A stretch of 64,000 bases of DNA from JAEUPI01 sp044222685. GTDB taxonomy: Bacteria; Pseudomonadota; Gammaproteobacteria; Burkholderiales; Burkholderiaceae_C. Positions 42,977-51,441 of this stretch are shown piece by piece. The notes below the pieces were generated by a model. The model was not told the origin of the DNA. It did not search any database and saw only the letters and a program-made list of their open reading frames with translations. The stretch spans positions 1 through 64,000 of the forward strand of contig JBGAMU010000033.1 of NCBI GenBank assembly GCA_044222685.1, in the 5' to 3' direction. Each line of letters begins with the position of its first letter. Position 1 is the stretch's first letter. The translations under genes were made by a program, and so were the position numbers.

Positions 42977-43249
42977 CTAGTGCAGGAAGTACGGATCGAG
43001 CACGCGCACTTCGGAGATGCGATCCACCGGCAGGCCATTGACCTGCGCGGCGACGCGGATCGCCTCCGGCGACGGGCCGTCGTAGATGCAGAAGCTCTTG
43101 CGGCGGTCCGAGGTGAAGTACGAGTTCACCCAGCTCACGCCTTCCTTGAGGTTCTTGCCGACGACGCTCAGGCAGACCTGGGCGCCCTCGGCATTGGTCG
43201 GCAGGCCGAAGCCGTCGGGGAAGGTGCGTTCGACGATGTAACGGGGCAT
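42977..43249 (-). CDS. DUF4242 (SCO4226-type nickel-binding) protein
   Basis: 90 residues, with MPRYIVERTFPDGFGLP at the N terminus and the conserved core GVSWVNSYFTSDRRKSFCIY then DGPSPEAIRVAAQVNGLP. This is the DUF4242 ferredoxin-like fold; the Streptomyces SCO4226 member binds nickel. It could also be a ligand-binding or signalling protein, since DUF4242 genes often neighbour LuxR-type regulators, as here. The last residues 'VRVLDPYFLH' are typical. It probably heads an operon with the LuxR gene. Confidence 0.8.
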   Translation of the reverse strand: MPRYIVERTFPDGFGLPTNAEGAQVCLSVVGKNLKEGVSWVNSYFTSDRRKSFCIYDGPSPEAIRVAAQVNGLPVDRISEVRVLDPYFLH

Positions 43250-43365
43250 GGTGGGCTCCTTGGCGAAATGGGGTTGCAGGAGCCGTCACGATAGGAAACC
43301 GCTGCGTCGCCGAATACGGCTGAACTACCCAGATTGCCGAGCCGCGCTGCCAGGAAGACGCCACG

Positions 43366-44611
43366 TCAGGAGAAGTGCAGTCCCTCCACGCGCAGCCACG
43401 GCAGCACCCAGCTGCCGGTGTCGATGCGCTCGGTGCTCACCGCGCTCACGTCGCGCAACATCTGCGCCACGTTGCCCGAGATCATGGTCTCCGACAGCGC
43501 GGTGCCGACGCGGCCGTCGCGGATCACGAAGCTGTTCTTGATCACGCCGGAGAAGTCGCCGCTGGCCGACGGCCGGCCCATCGACAGCCGATCGACCAGT
43601 GCGCCGCGCGGCACTCCGGCGATCAACGCGTCCAGCGGCGTGGCGCCGGCGGCGATGTCCCAGCCGTCGCCGCCGACGGCCACATGCGGCAGGCCGGTCT
43701 TGCGGCTGCCATAGAGGCTGGGCGTCAGGCACGTCAGCGTGCCGCGCTCGAGCAGCGTCACCGGCGCCAGCGCGAACGCATCGGCCGAGAACGGCGACAC
43801 GCCCGGTGCATCGAGGCGGCTCTTCAACGTCAACAGCGGCGAGGCCACCGCCTGACCGACGGCACCGCGGTAGACCGAGCTGCCGTCGATGAGGGCCTGG
43901 TCGCCGAGCTGGCCGAGCAGCCAGCCGAGCAGGCTGGCCACCGCGCGCGGCGTGAGCACCACCGCGCCCACGAAACGGTCGCCGATCGGCTCGGTGTGCA
44001 CCGAGCGCGTCATGGCCTGCATCATGTCGGCCATGCCGAAACGCGGCGCGAGCGGCTCGCCGGCCAGGCCTTCGCAATTGCCGCCGGCGTAGTTGAACGA
44101 GCTGCTGGCCGCACCGTCGCGTGCCATGCCGAACACCACCGCGTCGTACCAGCCGAGCGCGCATCGCAGCGCGCTGCCGCCGCTGGTGAGTGTGCTGGCC
44201 TCGACCCGCGTATGGCCGGCCAGCGCCTCCTCGAGCATCAGCGGTGTCGGCCTGCTGCGGCCCGCGCGTCACGCTCGCACGCTGGCCGGCCGACACAACG
44301 TTGGCCGCGTCCTGCGGCGCCGAGGCCACGCTGGACCACAGGCTCGCCACCAGCGCGTCCAGGCTGTCGTCGTCGAGCTCGCTGCCCTCGGTGTCGGCGC
44401 GACGGCCATCGAGCAATCCCACCAGCTGCACCTTGCCCGACAACGTGCTGCGCAACAGGCTGGCCTCGTTGTGCGCCACGCACAGCTCGTGGCGGCGATG
44501 CCGGCTCACGCTGACCTGAGCCCCGTCGAAGCCCTGGCGGCGCATCTGCGCCAGCACCCGTTCGGCGCTGGCGTGAAGATCGTTCGCGGTGTCGGCGGCC
44601 ATCGCGCTCAC
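43366..44611 (-). pseudogene. PmbA/TldE-like metalloprotease subunit, single frameshift
   Basis: The first frame starts at a GTG (44611) overlapping the tldD stop and encodes 'ADTANDLHASAERVLAQMRR' up to ASVTRGPQQADT. The second frame resumes with LMLEEALAGHTRVEASTLTS and runs to WVLPWLRVEGLHFS. One extra G near 44242 separates them; without it a single 414-residue TldE/PmbA protein results, with GVIKNSFVIRDGRVGTALSE and MISGNVAQML near the C terminus. TldE normally partners TldD without a metal site of its own. The break may be a sequencing error, a true null or recoding. ATG 44602 is an alternative start. Confidence 0.8.
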
Positions 44612-45969
44612 TCCCCGCCCAGGTGAGCGCGCGCCCGCAGCGCCGGCCCGCCCATCGACACCACCATCAGCTGCTTCTTGCCGCAGTAGCCGCCGCTTTC
44701 CCAGTGCATCTCACGGCCGACCGCGTCCACCGTCTTCAGCACCTTGATCGCCGAGCCCGACAGCGTGGTGTTGCGCACCGCGCGGCCGAGCTTGCCGCCG
44801 CGGATCTCGTAGGCCAGCGTGACGCCGAAGGTGAACTCGGTGGTCGAGTCGGCCTGGCCGTTGCCGGTCTTGAGCAGCAGGTAGCCGTCGTCGACGCCGG
44901 CGATCATCTGCTCCATCGTGCTGGTGCCGGGCAGGATGGCGGTGTTGCGCATGCGCACCAGCGGCTCGTCGTGCGGGCTGTAGGCGCGCGCGTTGCCGGT
45001 GGGCGGCTGCTCGAGCCGCGCCGCCGTCTCGCGGCTGTGCATGAAGCCGCTGAGGATGCCGCGATCGATCATCACCACGTCGCGCGCCGGCGTGCCTTCG
45101 TCGTCGACCTCCACCGGCACCAGCGTGGTCTGGCCGTCGTAGGTGTGCGCGAAATCGACCATCGACACCAGCTCGCTGGCGATCGGCTGGCCCAGCAGCG
45201 ACGCGGTGACCGCGCCGCCGATCACCGCATCGGCCTCGCAGGGGTGGCCCATCGCCTCGTGCGCCAGCATGCCGGCCAGCGGCGCGGCGAGCACCACCGT
45301 CTGCAGCCCGCCGCGCGCGGCCACGGCGTGGCGCTTGGCCTGCAGGTGCTCGTGCGCGCGGTCGAGCAGCGGCGCGAGAGTGTCGAGCGACCAGTCCACG
45401 TCGGCCAGCGTGCCGCGGCCGGACAGCAGCTCGTCGACCTCGATCGGCGCGCCCGCGCTGTCTTCGCCGACCAGCGTGAACTTGCAGGCCGCGCGGTCGA
45501 TGCGTGCCAGCGAATCTCCGCCCGCGCTGGTGGCGAGCGTCTTGGCGTGATGCTCGTCGCCGAGCAGGAAGCGCGTCGAGCGCAGCCCCGGATAACGCTT
45601 CTTGCACCAGGCCTGCAGTTCGGCCAGGCGCTCGCTGCACTCGGCCGGCGTGAGCGGCGTGCGGCCCTGGTGCTGCTGGCGACCGACGTGGCGCACCTCG
45701 GGCAGCGGCAGCGCTGGCCGCGTGCCGAAGCGGGCGAGCGCGCGCGCATTGGTCAGCGCATCACGCTGCACACGATCGCGGTCGGCGCTGCCCGACGCCA
45801 GCGGCACCGAGGCGAAGCCCCAGTAGCCGTCGACATAGGCGCGTGCGCTCAGCCCGCGCTCCACCGTGCGCAGGTTCAGCGTCAGGTTGCCGTCGACCAT
45901 CAGCATGCGCGTCCTGCGCAGCTCGTGTTCGCGGGTCTCGAGTTCGTGGTGGGTCAGTGTGCTGCTCAT
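44608..45969 (-). CDS. tldD: TldD-like zinc metalloprotease
   Basis: 453 residues from ATG 45969 (MSSTLTHHELETREHELRRT). The zinc site is intact: H237-E-A-M-G-H242 in MLAHEAMGHPCEADAVIGGA, the HExxxH signature of U62 peptidases. The C-terminal half keeps PARDVVMIDRGILSGFMHSR and VDDGYLLLKTGNGQADS. With TldE it makes a heterodimer that degrades unfolded or peptide substrates and trims ribosomal peptide products. The N-terminal 90 residues are more divergent than in the housekeeping TldD, so this pair may be specialised. It follows the enolase-superfamily gene by 113 bp. Confidence 0.85.
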   Translation of the reverse strand: MSSTLTHHELETREHELRRTRMLMVDGNLTLNLRTVERGLSARAYVDGYWGFASVPLASGSADRDRVQRDALTNARALARFGTRPALPLPEVRHVGRQQHQGRTPLTPAECSERLAELQAWCKKRYPGLRSTRFLLGDEHHAKTLATSAGGDSLARIDRAACKFTLVGEDSAGAPIEVDELLSGRGTLADVDWSLDTLAPLLDRAHEHLQAKRHAVAARGGLQTVVLAAPLAGMLAHEAMGHPCEADAVIGGAVTASLLGQPIASELVSMVDFAHTYDGQTTLVPVEVDDEGTPARDVVMIDRGILSGFMHSRETAARLEQPPTGNARAYSPHDEPLVRMRNTAILPGTSTMEQMIAGVDDGYLLLKTGNGQADSTTEFTFGVTLAYEIRGGKLGRAVRNTTLSGSAIKVLKTVDAVGREMHWESGGYCGKKQLMVVSMGGPALRARAHLGGE

Positions 45970-46082
45970 CTGCGGGCCTTCATCTGCTGCGTCAGCGCCT
46001 GGCGATGATAGGCGTCCGACCGCGCCGGCGCTCGCCGCCCCGCCGCCGGCAGGCCTTTGCCTGCGACCGCTCCAGGCACGGC

Positions 46083-47492
46083 TCAGAACGGCGCCATGTC
46101 GGCCCACTGCGGCAGCGCCGCACTGGCGAAGCCCGCACACGCCAGCGAGCCGAGCGCCAGGCGCCCGTCGCGGATGGCCAGCCGCACGGCACCATGACTG
46201 TGTTCGTACAGGTCGGCGTGTGCAGCGACAAAGGCCTGCTGCTCGGCCGCCGGCAGCGCGGCCATGCCGTTGACATAGTGATGCCCGTTGCGCTCCACAT
46301 GCGCGAGGCCGAGCAGGTTGACGAGCGCCAGGTCCTGCTGCACCGCCAGGCCGGCCTGCGTGGTGAGGTCTTCGCCCGACATGAAGTAACGCGATCCGCC
46401 TTCGTCGGCGTTCCAGCGCGCGCAACGTGCGGCGTTGAGCAGCGATTTGTACAGGCCCTTGCAGGTCTTGCTCGAGATGCCGGCATAACCGCGCCCGCGG
46501 GCGCGCTCGAAGGCGTCGAGTTCGCCGTCGGACTCGTCGACGATCACCGGTTTCTGCGCCGCGGTGTCGCGCACGTCGACGTCGAGCGCCCTGGCGCGCG
46601 CGATCGGCTGCTCGACGAAGGCGATCGAGCGCCACAACCGTGCCAGCGCCGGCGCCTCGCGCATGCGCGCCAGCAGCTCGAGCACGCCGGCGGCGTCGGC
46701 GTACTGCTCGTTGCCGTCGAGCGAGACCAGGTAGTCGCCGTCGATGCGGTCGAGCACCGCGGCGATCGCCGTCAGCCGCGCCACGTCGTCGTCGACACGG
46801 CCGCCGACCTTGAGCTTGAAGTGGCGGTGGCCGTAGTGCGCCACCACCTGCTCCAGCGTCTCGGGCAGGCCGTCGTGCACGCTCTCGCGCAGGTCGGCCG
46901 CGGTGATCGCGTCGACCAGGCCCACCGTGTGGCGCGCCGCGATCGTGGCGGCAGGCTTCAGCGTGGCAAGGAAAGCATCCCACGCGAACCCAGCGAACGC
47001 CGGATGCCGCGTGCCGATACCCACCGTATTGGCTCGCACGGCCGCGTAGAACGACGTGCCGAGCGCGCGGCACAGCGCGTCGAGCAGCGCACGGTCGACC
47101 AGCGCCGGCCCGTAGCTCGCCAGCAGCGGGTTGAGGCCGCGTGCGGCGGCGGCAGCCTGGTGCGCATCGTGATGGCGCGCGAAGTGACCGAACGCGCAGT
47201 CGGCAGACGGGTCTGCCGCGTAGGCATCACGCGCCAGCCGCACCACGTCGCGCAGCTGCTCGAAGTTGTCGTCGTTGGTCAGCGCGAGGTTCTTGTCGAA
47301 CCACTTGGGCGCCATCAGCTCGGCGGCGCCACCAACCGCCGAGCGGCCGTCGGCGAGCTCGATGCGCGCGCGCACGAAGGCCTGCGGGCACTGCGTGAGC
47401 GTGACGACGCCGAAGCGGAACGGCAGCCGCAGGTGCACCGGCCGCTCGAACAGCGCAAGCTCGCGCACGACGAAACGCGGCGCCTCAACCAT
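46083..47492 (-). CDS. Enolase-superfamily (mandelate racemase / muconate lactonizing-like) enzyme
   Basis: 469 residues, longer than most members. The barrel residues are in place: K226 and K228 in HRHFKLKVGGR, metal ligands D259 (YLVSLDGNEQY), E294 (AFVEQPI) and D319/E320 (VIVDESDGEL), and a second-side Lys, K342 or K345, in GISSKTCKGLYKS. The capping domain starts VVRELALFERPVHLRLPF, with an insert at about 65-125. The KxK plus late Lys pattern favours the MLE subgroup (dehydration, epimerisation or cycloisomerisation of a carboxylate). Its start overlaps the upstream TIM-barrel gene by 8 bp, so the two act together. Substrate unknown. Confidence 0.8.
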   Translation of the reverse strand: MVEAPRFVVRELALFERPVHLRLPFRFGVVTLTQCPQAFVRARIELADGRSAVGGAAELMAPKWFDKNLALTNDDNFEQLRDVVRLARDAYAADPSADCAFGHFARHHDAHQAAAAARGLNPLLASYGPALVDRALLDALCRALGTSFYAAVRANTVGIGTRHPAFAGFAWDAFLATLKPAATIAARHTVGLVDAITAADLRESVHDGLPETLEQVVAHYGHRHFKLKVGGRVDDDVARLTAIAAVLDRIDGDYLVSLDGNEQYADAAGVLELLARMREAPALARLWRSIAFVEQPIARARALDVDVRDTAAQKPVIVDESDGELDAFERARGRGYAGISSKTCKGLYKSLLNAARCARWNADEGGSRYFMSGEDLTTQAGLAVQQDLALVNLLGLAHVERNGHHYVNGMAALPAAEQQAFVAAHADLYEHSHGAVRLAIRDGRLALGSLACAGFASAALPQWADMAPF

Positions 47493-48327
47493 CGAGCGCT
47501 TCCATCACGCCGCGCAGGTAGCCGATCGCGCGGGCCGCGCAGCCGGGCCCGTCTGGGATGTAGTCGAACGGCTCGACCGCCAGCACACCGTCGTAGCCCA
47601 CCTCGCGCAGCGCGGTGAGGATCGGGCCGAAGCGCATGGCGCCCTGACCGGGTGCGCGGCGGTTCGGATCGTTGAACTGTACGTGGGCGAGCTTGCCGGT
47701 CGGCCACCAGCGGCGGATCAACGCATCCACCGGCTCGCTCTCGGCCTGACCGGCGGCGCTGCAGTCGATCATCGTGCGAAAGGCCGGCGAGCCGATCGCA
47801 TCGACGATCGCCACACCCTCCGCCACCGTGTTGATGAAGTCGGTCTCGTTGCGCGCCAGCGGCTCGATGCAGTAGGTGACGCCGCAGCGCTCGGCCGCCT
47901 GCGCGGCCTGCGCAAGGCATTCGACCGCGCGCCCGCGCGTCACGTCGCGGGTGTCGCCCGGCGGCACCGAGCGCTGCTTCGGCGAGCCGTGCACCAGATA
48001 ACGCCCGCCCATCGCGGCGCACAGCTCCACCAGCCGCACCATGGTCCCCGCCGTGCGCTCGCGCACCGCAGCTTCAGGCGACACGATCGACAGCCCGGCC
48101 GGCGCCACCAGCAGCCAGTGCAGGCCGGCGATCGTGAGGCCATGGTCAGCCGCCGTGCTGGCGAAGCCACGCGCCTGGGCGTCGGTGATCGCCAGCGGGT
48201 CGGCCGCCAGCGTGAACGGTGCCACCTCGAGCCCCTGGTAGCCGAGCGCCGCGGCGAGCGCGCATTGCCGATCGAACGGCAGTGGCTGCAGCACCTCGTT
48301 GCACAAGACGAGCGGCATGTTCTTCAT
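47485..48327 (-). CDS. Xylose-isomerase-like TIM-barrel sugar isomerase/epimerase
   Basis: 280 residues. AP endonuclease 2/xylose isomerase-like barrel with the four expected metal ligands: E in VTYCIEPLARNETDFINT, D in TMIDCSAAG, H in KLAHVQFNDPNRR and E in DGVLAVEPFDY. This is the hydroxypyruvate isomerase/tagatose 3-epimerase type. Substrate unknown; with the adjacent enolase-superfamily gene it suggests sugar-acid or keto-acid catabolism. The start lies 2 bp after the tctA stop. Confidence 0.82.
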   Translation of the reverse strand: MKNMPLVLCNEVLQPLPFDRQCALAAALGYQGLEVAPFTLAADPLAITDAQARGFASTAADHGLTIAGLHWLLVAPAGLSIVSPEAAVRERTAGTMVRLVELCAAMGGRYLVHGSPKQRSVPPGDTRDVTRGRAVECLAQAAQAAERCGVTYCIEPLARNETDFINTVAEGVAIVDAIGSPAFRTMIDCSAAGQAESEPVDALIRRWWPTGKLAHVQFNDPNRRAPGQGAMRFGPILTALREVGYDGVLAVEPFDYIPDGPGCAARAIGYLRGVMEALDG

Positions 48328-48329
48328 GC

Positions 48330-49823
48330 TCAGGCCACCTGCCGGCGCAGCGCGCGCTGCACCGGCGGCAGGCGCAGCAGCACGACGCCCACGATGACCG
48401 CGGCCAGCACCGCCGAGATCGGCCGCGTGACGAACGGCGCCAGGTCGCCGTCGGACAGCACCAGCCCGCGGCGCAGGCTCTTTTCCATCAGGTCGCCGAG
48501 CACGATGCCGAGCACCAGCGGCGCCACCGGAAAGCGGTAGCGCCGCAGCACGAATCCGAGCAGCCCGAACAGCAGCATCGTCCACACGTCGAACAGGCGC
48601 GACGCGAGGGCATAGGTGCCCACCGTGCACAGCACGAACAGCATCGGCGTGATGATCGTCGTCGGCACACGCAGCACCTGGATCAGGAAGCGCGTGAGCG
48701 TGAGGCCGTAGAGCAGGATGCCCAGCGTGGCCAGCAGCATCATCGCCACCACGTCGTAGACGAACTGCGGCGACTCGATCATGATCATCGGCCCCGGCTT
48801 GACGCCGTGGATCAGCATCGCCGCCATCAGCACCGCGGCCGGCGCCGAGCCCGGCACCTGCAGCGTGAGCACCGGAATGATGGCGCCCGGCACGCAGGCG
48901 TTGTCGCCGGTCTCGGCGGCCATCAGGCCGTCGATCGAGCCCTTGCCGAACTTCTCCTTCTCCTTGCTGGCGCGCTTGGCGGCGGCATACGACGACCACG
49001 CCGCCACGTCCTCGCCGACACCCGGCACGATGCCGATGAAGGTGCCGATCACGCCCGAGCGCGCGATCGTGCGGCGGTACTGCCACACGTCCTTCAGCTT
49101 GGGGATCACCGAGTCGAGCTTGTTCAGCTTCACCGGCGGGCGCTTCTCGTGCATCGCCACCAGGATCTCGGCGAAGCCGAACGCCCCCACCAGCGCCGGT
49201 ACCAGCGAGAACCCGCCGGCGAGGTCGCGGCTGCCGAACGAGAAGCGCTCGTAGGCGTGGATGCCGTCCTGCCCGATGGTGGCGACGAACAGGCCCGCGA
49301 AACCGACGATCCAGCCCTTCAGCGGGTCGCCGCCGGTGAGCGTGGCCGACACGATGACGCCGAACACGGCGAGCCAGAAGAACTCGTAGGCGCCGAACTT
49401 CAGCGCCAGGTCACCCAGCAGCGGGGTGAACAACGCCAGGAAGAACATGCCGATCAGCGTGCCCAGCACCGAGCCGGTGGTGGCGATGCCCATCGCGCGG
49501 CCGGCCATGCCCTGCCGGGCGAGCGCGTAGCCGTCGAGGCACGAGGCGGCCGACGCCGGCGTGCCGGGGATGTTGAGCAGGATCGCGCTGCGGCTGCCGC
49601 CGTAGATGGCGCCGACGTAGGTGCAGATCAGCACCAGCAGCGCGGTGTTCGACGGCATCTTGATCGTCATCGTGGTCATCAGCGCGACACCCATCGTCGC
49701 GGTCAACCCTGGCAGCGCGCCGATGACCACGCCGACCAGCGACGACACGAGCACGTAGAAGATCGTCTCGACCGTCATGAACGAGCCGAGCGAGTGGCCG
49801 AACGCGATCAGGCCGTCGAACAT
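48330..49823 (-). CDS. tctA: Tripartite tricarboxylate transporter large membrane subunit
   Basis: 497 residues with about 11-12 membrane spans. The family signature GALPGLTATMGVALMTTMTI (about residues 38-57), the conserved GSRSAILLNIPGTPASAASC (about 76-95) and the internal repeat PGVGEDVAAWSSYAAAKRAS (about 268-287) then GDNACVPGAIIPVLTLQVPG (about 306-325) are present. It works with TctB and TctC to import a carboxylate using the ion gradient. It lies between tctB and the TIM-barrel gene on one likely transcript. Confidence 0.94.
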   Translation of the reverse strand: MFDGLIAFGHSLGSFMTVETIFYVLVSSLVGVVIGALPGLTATMGVALMTTMTIKMPSNTALLVLICTYVGAIYGGSRSAILLNIPGTPASAASCLDGYALARQGMAGRAMGIATTGSVLGTLIGMFFLALFTPLLGDLALKFGAYEFFWLAVFGVIVSATLTGGDPLKGWIVGFAGLFVATIGQDGIHAYERFSFGSRDLAGGFSLVPALVGAFGFAEILVAMHEKRPPVKLNKLDSVIPKLKDVWQYRRTIARSGVIGTFIGIVPGVGEDVAAWSSYAAAKRASKEKEKFGKGSIDGLMAAETGDNACVPGAIIPVLTLQVPGSAPAAVLMAAMLIHGVKPGPMIMIESPQFVYDVVAMMLLATLGILLYGLTLTRFLIQVLRVPTTIITPMLFVLCTVGTYALASRLFDVWTMLLFGLLGFVLRRYRFPVAPLVLGIVLGDLMEKSLRRGLVLSDGDLAPFVTRPISAVLAAVIVGVVLLRLPPVQRALRRQVA

Positions 49824-49841
49824 GGGGCCGCGGACGCGCGC

Positions 49842-50360
49842 CTAGGGCAGGCGCACCAGGAACACCTGCTCGAACACCAGCGTGACGACGGCGCTGGTAC
49901 AGGCCCCGTACACCGCCGCCAGCACCGCCTGCTTCGCGGTGGTGCGGCCGAGCGCCGACTGGCGCGCGCGGTCGAACCAGAAGATGAAGCCGGCCACGAA
50001 CCCGAAGGTGGCCAGCCAGAACGGCAGGCCGTGGCCCACCAGCACGCCGGCGTAGAGCAGCGTCGCCGCCAGCACGCCGGCCAGCGGGCCGAGCGGCTCG
50101 GGCGGCGCGGCGGGCGAATCGGCCCGCGTGGCGCGGCGCAGCGAGCGCAGTGCGAGCGTCGCGCCGAGCAGCAGCATCGCCGCCCCCAGCAACCCCGGCA
50201 CGAGGCCCGGCACCTCGTAGCGGTTGATGTGCAGATGCTCGAGGCGGTCCATGCGCCAAGCGCCCACGGTCACGGCGCCGCCGAAGGCGATCCACACCAG
50301 CGCCGCGACGAGGTCGACGCGCGGTGGCAGCTCGTCGGCGGGCGTGTCTTCGATGCCCAT
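49842..50360 (-). CDS. tctB: Tripartite tricarboxylate transporter small membrane subunit
   Basis: 172 residues with four hydrophobic segments. The start MGIEDTPADELPPRVDLVAA leads into the first span 'LVWIAFGGAVTVGAW'. GLVPGLLGAAMLLLGATLAL forms the second. TLLYAGVLVGHGLPFWLATF then GFVAGFIFWFD is the conserved end region. The ATG overlaps the tctC stop as TGATG, so translation is coupled. TctB is poorly conserved in sequence; context settles the call. Confidence 0.88.
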   Translation of the reverse strand: MGIEDTPADELPPRVDLVAALVWIAFGGAVTVGAWRMDRLEHLHINRYEVPGLVPGLLGAAMLLLGATLALRSLRRATRADSPAAPPEPLGPLAGVLAATLLYAGVLVGHGLPFWLATFGFVAGFIFWFDRARQSALGRTTAKQAVLAAVYGACTSAVVTLVFEQVFLVRLP

Positions 50361-51370
50361 CAAGGCTTCGGAATGCCCACCGTGTCGGGCGCGACCTTGG
50401 TCTTGCCGCCGGCGTGCAGCAGCCAGGCATTAGCCTGCACGGCAGGGAACACCGCCGTCTGCGCCGCCGCGCCGGCGGACGGCGCGAACAGGGCGCCGCG
50501 ATTGGCGGCGTACTTCTTCAGTGCGTCGCTGCCGGCGATCTGTTCGGCCCAGATCTTCTCCAGCGTCTTCACCACCTCGTCGGGAACGCCCTTGGGCAGG
50601 AAGATGCCGAAGTAGTTGGCCGGCGACTTGAAGCCGGGAATCGCCTTGCTGATCGGCTCGATGACGCCGAAGCCTTCGAGCTCGAGCGGCTGGTCCGACA
50701 CGGTGGCCAGCGGGCGGATGCGCTTGCCGCGGATCATCTCGGCCTGCTCGACCGCGAGTTGCGTCGTGAGGTCGGTCTCGCCCGACACGGTGGCCACCAC
50801 CGCCGGGTTGCCGCCGTCGTAGGTGACGTGGCGGTACTTCACGCCGGTGGCGCGCGAGATCGCCTCCATCGCGTTGTGGCCGGCCGAGGTGACGCCGGCC
50901 GTGGCCACCTTGATCTCGCCCGGCTTGGCCTTCATCGCGTCGAGCAGCTGGGCCACGCTCTGGTACGGCGTGGCCGCGCCGACGCCGACGACCTGGATGT
51001 TGGCGACGTTGAGGAACAGGTGCCAGTCCTTGATGTTCACGTCGAGCATGCCCAGGCTCTGGTAGGCGCCGAGGTCCTGCGCGGCGCCTGCCGTCCAGGT
51101 GTAGCCGTCCTTCGGCGCCTCCCACGCATTCTTGCTGCCGATCGAGCCCGACGCGCCCGGCTGGTTGACGACCACGATCTTCTGGCCCAGCACCTTCTCG
51201 ATCTCGGCGGCGGTGACGCGCGTCACCTGGTCGGTCGACCCACCCGCAGCCCACGGCACGATCAGGTTGATCGGCTTGCTCGGCTTCCAGTTCTGCGCCT
51301 GCGCGGCGCCGGCCAGCAACAGCGCGACGGCCGCGGCGCCGCAGGTCTTGATGAAGGTGCGTGCATGCAT
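50360..51370 (-). CDS. tctC: Bug-family tripartite tricarboxylate transporter substrate-binding protein
   Basis: 336 residues with a signal peptide ending 'LLLAGAAQAQNW' (about 17-28). Bug-fold motifs: KPINLIVPWAAGGSTDQVTR (about 32-51), VNQPGASGSIGSKNAWEAPK (about 68-87) and DGGNPAVVATVSGETDL in the second lobe. Periplasmic capture of a small carboxylate; Bug proteins bind many different ones, so the ligand cannot be named. It leads the tctCBA set, 67 bp downstream of the KPR-like gene. A TTGACA-containing promoter candidate lies just upstream. Confidence 0.93.
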   Translation of the reverse strand: MHARTFIKTCGAAAVALLLAGAAQAQNWKPSKPINLIVPWAAGGSTDQVTRVTAAEIEKVLGQKIVVVNQPGASGSIGSKNAWEAPKDGYTWTAGAAQDLGAYQSLGMLDVNIKDWHLFLNVANIQVVGVGAATPYQSVAQLLDAMKAKPGEIKVATAGVTSAGHNAMEAISRATGVKYRHVTYDGGNPAVVATVSGETDLTTQLAVEQAEMIRGKRIRPLATVSDQPLELEGFGVIEPISKAIPGFKSPANYFGIFLPKGVPDEVVKTLEKIWAEQIAGSDALKKYAANRGALFAPSAGAAAQTAVFPAVQANAWLLHAGGKTKVAPDTVGIPKP

Positions 51371-51412
51371 GTCGAAAAGGTCCTTCGGCCAGAGTGAATT
51401 AACTGTCTGGTG

Positions 51413-51441
51413 AATGTGATCGGCGGCCGCCGGGCTGTCAA
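51413..51441 (-). promoter_or_regulatory. Candidate promoter of the tctC operon
   Basis: On the minus strand TTGACA (51441-51436) and CACATT (51418-51413) are 17 bp apart; the -35 overlaps the stop of the upstream KPR-like gene. An imperfect repeat with CCAGA/TCTGG arms (51389-51410) lies between it and the tctC start, possibly an operator. Confidence 0.4.

Noticed and set aside
40684..43041. Plus-strand open frame of about 785 codons
   Set aside because: Antisense to the LuxR ATPase, whose Walker and HTH motifs are unmistakable.
48219..50615. Plus-strand open frame of nearly 800 codons
   Set aside because: Antisense to tctA and tctB; the translation is low-complexity His/Arg/Gln. A shadow of codon bias.
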